Assembly: GCA_028565635.1 (NCBI GenBank)
Contig: JAOXYB010028767.1
Span: forward strand, 1 to 11,889
Length of the DNA stretch: 11,889 nt
Origin: Phoronis ovalis
Taxonomy: Eukaryota > Phoronida > Phoronidae
Reading direction: 5' to 3'
Below are positions 7,101-11,889 of the stretch, piece by piece; the stretch's first letter is position 1; each line of letters starts with the position of its first letter. Below the pieces are notes generated by a model. That model was not told where the DNA came from, made no database searches, and saw only the letters and a program-made list of their open reading frames with translations. The translations under genes were made by a program, and so were the position numbers.

Positions 7101-10044
7101 GGTACCAGACATTAATTAATAAAAATTAAAAAAATGTTATACTGTCTGTGATTTCATTCCGTGCAGTGAAAAACTCTGAAATCTGATTTCTGCCACTGGA
7201 TAAGCACATAATATACTTGATACAGTTGATAAGCCTTGAGAATACACGATAACTGGAAAGAAACCAAACATCCCACACATTCTTTATGAAATTTTGATTC
7301 ATCAAGTTTAACAAAAAATTATTTATTTTTCTAACTCCCTTTTTCCTACTTCAGCTAAAATGCTCATTTGAAGCTCGATAAGAATTGCTTTGTCATTTTG
7401 ACAAAGTACTGACCCGAAGCTGTTAAACACAGTACAACAAAAGTCAAAAATGAACAAAACTGTGTCTTTTTTGGAATAAGTTTGGAGCGCTGACACAGAA
7501 CATAATTGTAACTCATTTTTTTTACATTTAAAACCAGATCGAGGTATGGCTTGATATTTATTTCAATACCAAACCTGCTTTCTTTAGAAACACTGACAGT
7601 TGTCATACTTATTTATCTGAGTTGGGGCTAAGTTTGATTTCCTACGAGAATTTGGACCAAATTATTGTGCTCTACCTAATTTGGTTATTAGTCATAGTTG
7701 GTTCTTGAGTATACATAATTAAGTATTTCTGAAAAGCACTTTAGTTGCTTTATTGTTGAAAAAAAAAAAAAGTGACATTTATATTCCAAAAATGTTTTGT
7801 TTATTTCATGTCGCTTTCTATAGTACCAATGTGGGAAACTTTATGGAGATTGCAGACAGATCCGTACTTTGTAAGGGTTTGCTGTGTCCAAACAGCCACT
7901 CAAATCACAATAATGCACTCATTTGTGCACATTATTGTTATTCTAACATCATTGAAACAAAGGTTCTGTATAAATGATTGATATAACATTATTCTCAAAA
8001 CCATTATCAGTCTATTAGTAGAGTTAAAATGATTATTAATTGCTTCAGTAAATAATTAATACAGCATAGAGTTATCTGTCCTGTATCTATGACACCAAAT
8101 GTTTGGAACCTCTGTATAGATAGCATAATAGAAAAAGACTTGAGAGTGGTCAACTCAAGGAAGAGAAAATCTTACATCACTTTATTTTTCCAACTCCAAA
8201 TTTATATTAAATTCTCTTCTAATCTATCTGTGTCACTCCTAACTACTGCCAAACTTAGCTTACCTAGAACTTCTTGGCGGGTTAAAACGAAACTTCTTTC
8301 ATCTTCCGTTGTAGTTTGTACTGATGTACTACTGCTTAAGAATGGCGATACGCTCTTGTCATTAACTGTTGTCTGATCCGTTTCATCATTCGCTGAGTCA
8401 CTTGCCGGTGAAATGATATTTGCTACAAACCGTGTTATATTTCCTGTTACTTCATTTATTGTTATAGAATTTTCTTTGGTTGTTGCATGTGATAAGGGTG
8501 TTGTCACATCCAGTGTTTCTGTAGCTGACAATTCAGACAACGTTACATTACCGGATGTTACACTGTAATTATTGTCCAATGCAAACAGTGTGTTATTGCT
8601 TGTTGTCTCCGTAGCTGTGGTATTAGGAATCCCATGAATAATAGTGCCATTTAGTACTGCTGCCAGTGTGGTATTCATTGTTCGCAATTCATGTACTGCT
8701 GTGTGATTGGATATAGAATCTGTCTCATCAGGGGCAGTGTTAGTAGTAACATTGATATCTTCTGACTGTATTAAAGAAAAATAAAAGTAAAGGAATGTTT
8801 AACAAAGTTATTTTACTGCCCACAAGATGAAACACTTTAGCATATCTGTTTATATTGTAAATATATCCCTTTAAATGATATATTTTATATTTTACATTAT
8901 ATCATAGGGATGATGAATTTATAACACTATAAATTCAAGAAAACACATCTATTCAAAAGAAATTAGATATACCATTACTTACTTATTTTCTGTTTAAGAT
9001 GTAAATAAACAACACTCAAAATACCTGTTTGTAGATAATTCTCATTAGTGACTCTGACTGTATCAACTATATGTTGTTTCAGGTAAACACATTTCACATA
9101 GAATGAAGATTACAGAATTGCTTAGTGACTCATACCCTGTGTTAACTCCTACATTCAACCATGCTTTAGGTGCGACAAGATATTAATTTGCATTTGTTAC
9201 CTTCGAGCCACATATATGTAATATTCTTCTGATATAACAATGTACAAATTATATATTGCTGATGAACATGATGTGAACTATTGAATTGATTTACCTTTTG
9301 TTAACTGTAATTAGATTGATGCACAGGTGAACAAATTATTGTCATCATGTTATTGTACACAGTTAGAAAATGACATGGTTTCATTACCAAAGCAAATTAA
9401 TTATAGCTAATCAGCTGTCTGCGGAGATAAAAACCTGCGTCTCCTACATTAGCTTATTTATATTTTCCTACACTCGTACAACGTTGTAGAATTTATAATT
9501 TTTTTCGTTTTATGGTGAATTGTTTATATATTATTATTTTCTAGTTCAGTTTGTTCTCTTTTTTTTTTGTTTCATATCTATATAATCATAACTATTGAAA
9601 ATCCTTTTTAAAAATGCTTCGTGACGTCAATTTTGTTTGTTAGCATTTAAAATTATGTTGTTCATAGAAACTAATTTTACTACTTAAATTATTTGTTCAA
9701 AAGCATATTTTGTCTGGTGCTTTTCCTTCTATCCTAATATACCTTCTCTGACAAAGTTTTACTTGTGAACTCCTTGTCTCGTCTATCTTACGTAATGTTA
9801 ATTTAATTTTCACTTTGTTAATTTTGTGCATATATACGTACTTATTAGCACTTTTTATATTTCATTAATCGAGTATTGCTGCACAAAAAATTACCAGGTT
9901 GGTCGTGATAATTCTAGTGAACTTACAAGAAATAAAACTATATGTGTGTCACTCCCTATCGGACACACTTATGACATGTATCTTACCTGATCGAAATAAC
10001 ATAATTAAGTAGATAAAACATAGTGTTGATCTTGCAATCTTCAT
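2372..10044 (-). CDS. Six-exon gene for an unrecognised type I single-pass membrane protein (about 923 aa)
   Basis: The joined exons are 10044-9987, 8761-8264, 6489-6411, 4742-4528, 4391-4291 and 4192-2372. Splice phases agree at every junction and the frame runs 2772 nt to TGA. Order in the protein: signal peptide (1-19), Ser/Thr/Asn-rich ectodomain without cysteine (20-185), transmembrane helix (about 188-209), stop-transfer Lys-Arg-Arg (210-212), basic segment (212-283), short exon-5 segment (284-317), then a long hydrophilic tail (318-923). The product should sit in the plasma membrane with its large tail in the cytosol. Such a layout suits an adhesion, signalling or scaffold protein, but that is inference; I see no enzymatic domain and recognise no family. 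Exon 5 is the weakest part. Skipping it and using an acceptor at 4137 also keeps frame and gives 871 aa. Exons 1-4 and 6 are well supported by splice signals and frame. Confidence 0.8.
4291..4391 (-). CDS. Exon 5 (tentative): short exon joining exons 4 and 6
   Basis: Between exons 4 and 6 a reading frame includes GDYCFFVKFLKPGKPKK and then TEYTNDGI, which looks like protein rather than intron. It starts after an AAAG acceptor (4393-4392) with a modest pyrimidine stretch, enters in phase 1, and can leave at ATT|GTACGA (4291/4290) in phase 0. These are exactly the phases needed to join exon 4 (ends phase 1) to exon 6 (begins phase 0 at 4192); without it that pair does not join in frame. Both splice sites are weak, so confidence is moderate. 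An alternative phase-0 donor, GTAAAA, lies at 4347. If the donor is not used, the frame reads nine more codons (VRIENIYNR) to TAA at 4263-4261, giving a truncated protein. The residues encoded are 284-317. Confidence 0.5.
4528..4742 (-). CDS. Exon 4: basic juxtamembrane cytoplasmic segment
   Basis: This exon encodes residues 212-283 (215 nt, entered in phase 2 and left in phase 1). It begins with HAAKHDVRNPVARDVIRNQY and is rich in Lys, Arg and His throughout, with a Gly-rich stretch GSGTYATRGIANGGF and a basic end (SLKRQRTKER). The strong positive charge next to the membrane agrees with the positive-inside rule and could bind acidic phospholipids (inference). No known domain is recognised. 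The acceptor TTTCATATTCTCAG|G completes Arg212 with the AG carried from exon 3. The best donor is AGAA|GTATGT at 4528/4527; the frame stays open beyond it to 4424, so intron retention would add about 34 residues before a stop. The ATG inside the exon at 4654 is not a likely gene start. Confidence 0.75.
4743..6410 (-). other. Intron 3 (1668 bp)
   Basis: The intron runs from donor GTAAGG after exon 3 to acceptor ATATTCTCAG before exon 4. I see no coding sequence inside on either strand. It holds a plus-strand recursive-splice-like motif at 4811-4828, a TG-rich stretch near 4866-4893, and an inverted repeat CCTGGCA..TGCCAGG (5888-5894, 5923-5929). Confidence 0.7.
6411..6489 (-). CDS. Exon 3: transmembrane helix
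   Basis: This 79-nt exon encodes residues 186-212, almost exactly the membrane-spanning segment. The hydrophobic run starts GIIGGSVGLVILVGL and continues with Ile/Thr/Leu to Cys209, then Lys210-Arg211-Arg212 as the stop-transfer signal. Glycines fall at 186, 187, 190, 191, 194 and 200, so Gly186/190/194 and Gly187/191 form overlapping GxxxG motifs, a known helix-packing pattern that favours dimers. Cys209 at the cytosolic edge could be palmitoylated (inference). The acceptor has a good pyrimidine tract (TTTATTTATTTTCAG) and the donor is AGAAG|GTAAGG. The phases (1 in, 2 out) match exons 2 and 4. It is too short for standard open-frame detection but is very secure from frame and hydrophobicity. 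Confidence 0.85.
6490..8263 (-). other. Intron 2 (1774 bp)
   Basis: The intron runs from donor GTAAGC after exon 2 to acceptor TTTATTTTCAG before exon 3. Its distal part carries the ~170-bp tandem repeat. The remaining open frames on both strands are short, with composition typical of AT-rich non-coding DNA. Confidence 0.7.
6666..7125. repeat. Diverged ~170-bp tandem repeat, about 2.7 copies
   Basis: Shared blocks recur in the same order three times. ATTTGTC starts at 6666, 6834 and 7005 (spacing 168 and 171); GTGCTGCTGT starts at 6707, 6868 and 7039; GCATCACA/GCATCACATTTTGT starts at 6731, 6908 and 7076. Copies 1 and 2 also share TTCTGCA[C/T]TGAGTAT and copies 2 and 3 share TTTTAATTGGTA. 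The third copy ends near 7125. The preceding 40 bases may be an eroded partial copy. The period is typical of satellite monomers, but the copies are few and diverged. It lies in intron 2, ending about 180 bp upstream of exon 3 in the gene's direction. Confidence 0.85.
8264..8761 (-). CDS. Exon 2: mucin-like extracellular domain
   Basis: This exon encodes residues 20-185 and is phase 1 at both ends, so the whole ectodomain is one symmetrical module. The composition is dominated by Thr, Ser, Asn and acidic residues. I count nine N-glycosylation sequons (NVT, NHT, NTT, NGT, NTT, NNT, NYS, NVT, NIT), and Thr/Ser clusters suitable for O-glycosylation, for example TTATETTSNNT and SSSTSVQTTTEDE. There is no cysteine, hence no disulphide-bonded fold, and no Ig, EGF, LRR or fibronectin module is visible. 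It probably forms an extended, glycosylated stalk. The acceptor is CAG at 8764-8762, which joins exon 1 as G|AA (Glu20). A second CAG four bases upstream would shift the frame. The donor is CTAG|GTAAGC at 8264/8263. Nothing identifies a ligand. Confidence 0.8.
8865..8911. repeat. Bulged inverted repeat in intron 1
   Basis: ATCCCT (8865-8870) pairs with AGGGAT (8906-8911) and ATGATATA (8875-8882) pairs with TATATCAT (8898-8905). This gives 14 base pairs interrupted only by a TTAA bulge on one side, closing a 15-nt AT loop. It lies about 100 bp before the exon 2 acceptor. Confidence 0.7.
9622..9629. promoter_or_regulatory. Perfect CRE octamer TGACGTCA
   Basis: This is the full palindromic binding site of the CREB/ATF bZIP family. 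It lies in intron 1, about 360 bp downstream of exon 1, where first-intron enhancers are common. An 8-mer can occur by chance, although CpG-containing words are scarce in this AT-rich window. Confidence 0.35.
9987..10044 (-). CDS. Exon 1: start codon and signal peptide
   Basis: This exon encodes MKIARSTLCFIYLIMLFRS plus the first base of codon 20. A short basic start (Lys2, Arg5) is followed by the hydrophobic core Leu8-Phe17, as in a secretory signal peptide; cleavage probably falls near the exon junction, just before the acidic Glu20-Asp21. The ATG has A at -3, and an in-frame TGA lies 18 nt upstream, so no longer protein begins within this exon. The exon ends in a strong donor, TCAG|GTAAGA. 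A phase-1 intron directly after a signal peptide is common in secreted and membrane proteins. The region is too short for ordinary open-frame searches; I called it from the signal peptide, the donor and the exact phase match to exon 2. It remains possible that a non-coding 5' exon lies further upstream. Confidence 0.75.
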
Positions 10045-11889
10045 TTTTGACCGGTTCCTTCACTAGTTAAGACATATTTTACCTACTGTCAGCTTGTCAA
10101 AAAAATAAATCATGGTGTTAAGCTGTTCATAGATCACAAAATCTCACACACTTGCCTTTTGGCATTTGATATCATTTACCTGTTTCTCTCTGTTTATAAT
10201 GTTTAGTGTTGATTTTTGCTCCAGGATTCTGCTGCTCTAGTAATAGTCTGTGCTTTCTCTTGCATATAGTATCCTTCCTTACTTGTGTCTATAACTTATT
10301 CCCTTAAGTAGTTGTATCATTGAGTCTCATGTGTTGTTAATCATAGTGTATGTTAAATCTGTCAACATATAAATAGCAAGAAATGCATCACCTGTATTAT
10401 GCTCCACTTTTTTGTTTTTTATCTAAACACTTCAGAGTCTTGTTTCATAAAGGGAATATTCCCTTTTCTGATACTCCACAGTTTTGTGCTGAATTTCCCT
10501 TACTAATTAAAAAGCAAATCTGTTCTTCAAGGTGTGAGCATATTAAATCTTATAAATGTAGCTGATTTCAGTATTAGCCAGATATACAGTCTGTGATAAG
10601 ATTTAGATTTCAAAGCTCAGCATGCTAATGACTTTCCGTAAATGAATTTTGTCTTGTTTAAGTTAATATTTTGCTATAACAGTGGTTTTAAAGTTTAATA
10701 TTGCATTGTTTAGACCAAGATGTGCTCAAGTATATGACATTAACATTAATTCAATGACATTCTTAACCCAGGAGATATATGAAGAGTATCTATTATCTAG
10801 ACCTACATAACATGAAGATGACATTTGCTTGAAAATAGAGCTACATGTTTTACATCTTGATAATCCAGTTGCATATTCTTTATCTTTGTCTGTAATTGTT
10901 GATTAAATGTCATAAGGTTTTAAATTGACATGAAAAGTTCCTTTAGTATTTTTTTTAATGTATAAATTTCACAAATTTGATCTTTGTGTTGACTTTGAAA
11001 AACATTTTTTTCTTTTTTTGTTGATTAGATGTTGCAACCATGTCACAGAAGTTTCCTTAAATATCAGTTTAACTGTTAAATAACCCAGTTTGCATTATAG
11101 ATGAAAATTATTAACATTTTAATTAATTTTGTGAAAATAATGTCATATAAAATCACTTGTTTTAAAAATTCCATATTCCATAAGTAAGGGTTTATGACCT
11201 TGTAGGCAGCTTTTCTATATAATCCAATTTGAATTTATAGCTTTCTAATAAGTTTTCACTTAGTTTACTATTTGTAGCTAATAGGCTATCCTACTTTTAA
11301 AATACTCAAAATGCTATGCAATGATAGCTGTGAGTTATAACATTGATAGCCCAGTATTCTAAACTGTTTTGTTTAACAAGATTTTGTTTTGTAAAATGGA
11401 ATTCCTCAAGTCATTACACTACATGAGAGGATATATACATTCAGTTGGTGTTTCATAATAACTCTGTTCGTCAGGTTTTACACTAAATAGCGTTTGATAC
11501 AATTAAAAGAAATGCCCTTGAGTTTCATCAGTTGTTCTTATATGCTACATAATAAATAAATTAGCTGATTGAGTACATGATTTGCGATGCTGCGGGTTTT
11601 GTTAGCGATTATCTAATTATTACTTTGTCAGAAATTTAACTTAAAATAACTATATTAGCTAAGAGATTTCATTAGCGTTATTTTTAAAAAAATCAAAAAG
11701 ACGAACACATTTTGTGTGATGTAAATTATTATACTTTTAATATGAACATTTACTTGCTCAAGCAAAGCTGTTGGATGGTGTCTTGGTTTTGCACATTATC
11801 ACCAGGTGGGGTGTATCACAAACAAAATAAAAATCTGATAATGCTAGGATAAAAATAATGTTTTGACAATAAAACTATTTCATTATTGC
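10045..11889. other. Upstream flank and probable promoter region
   Basis: No protein-like frame longer than about 35 codons is seen on either strand. The transcription start cannot be placed. Immediately upstream of the gene ATG, two short upstream reading frames on the minus strand would be present if the 5'UTR reaches about 10115; one begins ATGATTTATTTT and ends TAG, the other is ATGTCTTAA. The 18-bp palindrome at 10449 is the clearest structured element. The stretch 11760-11815 is somewhat GC-richer and open in several frames, but nothing identifies it. Confidence 0.45.
10449..10466. repeat. 18-bp perfect palindrome upstream of the gene
   Basis: The sequence AAAGGGAATATTCCCTTT is its own exact reverse complement and lies about 400 bp upstream of the start codon. 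GGGAAT/ATTCCC half-sites back to back suggest a homodimer binding site. It resembles but does not match a Rel-type site, because the core is two bases longer. Confidence 0.8.

Larger units (their letters stand above)
8762..9986 (-). other. Intron 1 (1225 bp)
   Basis: The intron runs from the strong donor GTAAGA to the tandem acceptor CAGTCAG. It contains a perfect CRE octamer (9622-9629) and a bulged hairpin (8865-8911). No additional exon is needed, because exon 1 and exon 2 join exactly in phase. Confidence 0.65.

Noticed and set aside
7126-7981. Open frames of 60-80 codons on both strands in intron 2
   Set aside because: They are Phe/Ile/Lys/Asn-rich, as expected from AT-rich DNA, have no suitable splice phases, and would interrupt a junction that already fits exactly.
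8089-8376. A plus-strand 95-codon open frame over the 3' part of exon 2
   Set aside because: It is antisense to a well-supported minus-strand exon that joins in phase on both sides.
6411-8761. Syndecan-like identity suggested by a short ectodomain and Gly-rich helix
   Set aside because: The ectodomain lacks acidic Ser-Gly attachment sites, and the tail is about 700 residues without the short conserved syndecan C-terminus.
9071-9090. A plus-strand TTGTTTCAG|GTAAAC resembling a recursive splice site
   Set aside because: The donor half is weak, the pyrimidine tract is short, and no paired plus-strand exon is seen.
10383-10565. A plus-strand 60-codon open frame upstream of the gene
   Set aside because: It is short, has no conserved-looking motif, and spans the 18-bp palindrome; it is likely chance.
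11742-11850. A slightly GC-richer stretch open in several frames near the window end
   Set aside because: Several frames look equally protein-like and none has clear splice or start support, so I cannot call an exon or a mobile-element fragment.

Overview
This window is AT-rich eukaryotic DNA from a metazoan, most likely an invertebrate. Evidence: canonical GT..AG introns of about 0.1 to 1.8 kb, a signal peptide cut by a phase-1 intron, long AT-rich non-coding stretches, an intronic tandem repeat, and no bacterial-style gene packing. I cannot assign the phylum from sequence alone; a protostome such as a mollusc, annelid or hemimetabolous arthropod would be compatible.

The window holds one recognisable gene, on the minus strand, which appears complete from first ATG (10044) to stop (2372). 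I reconstructed six coding exons: exon 1 at 10044-9987 (signal peptide), exon 2 at 8761-8264 (cysteine-free, heavily N-glycosylatable Ser/Thr ectodomain), exon 3 at 6489-6411 (one transmembrane helix with a glycine zipper), exon 4 at 4742-4528 (basic juxtamembrane segment), exon 5 at 4391-4291 (a short exon-like reading frame, less certain) and exon 6 at 4192-2372 (a very long, mostly disordered cytoplasmic tail). All junction phases agree (1,1,2,1,0) and the joined frame is 2772 nt, or 923 aa. The predicted product is a type I single-pass membrane protein with a short mucin-like ectodomain (about 166 aa) and a cytoplasmic tail of about 710 aa. I do not recognise its family and give no symbol.

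Layout: 1-2100 is downstream flank, with a GC-box pair followed by a TATA-like motif (511-550), a 13-G run and short inverted repeats. 2100-2371 is the probable 3'UTR, with a 22-bp perfect palindrome and candidate polyadenylation signals. 2372-10044 is the gene. Intron 2 carries about three copies of a ~170-bp tandem repeat (6666-7125). Intron 1 carries a perfect CRE octamer and a bulged hairpin. 10045-11889 is upstream flank with no convincing gene and an 18-bp palindrome at 10449.

The points most worth following are the splicing choice around exons 4-6, where two phase-consistent routes and one truncating read-through are visible, the frameshifting tandem acceptor at exon 2, and the unusual architecture of the protein. 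I found no mobile-element coding region, viral sequence, tRNA, rRNA or CRISPR array.
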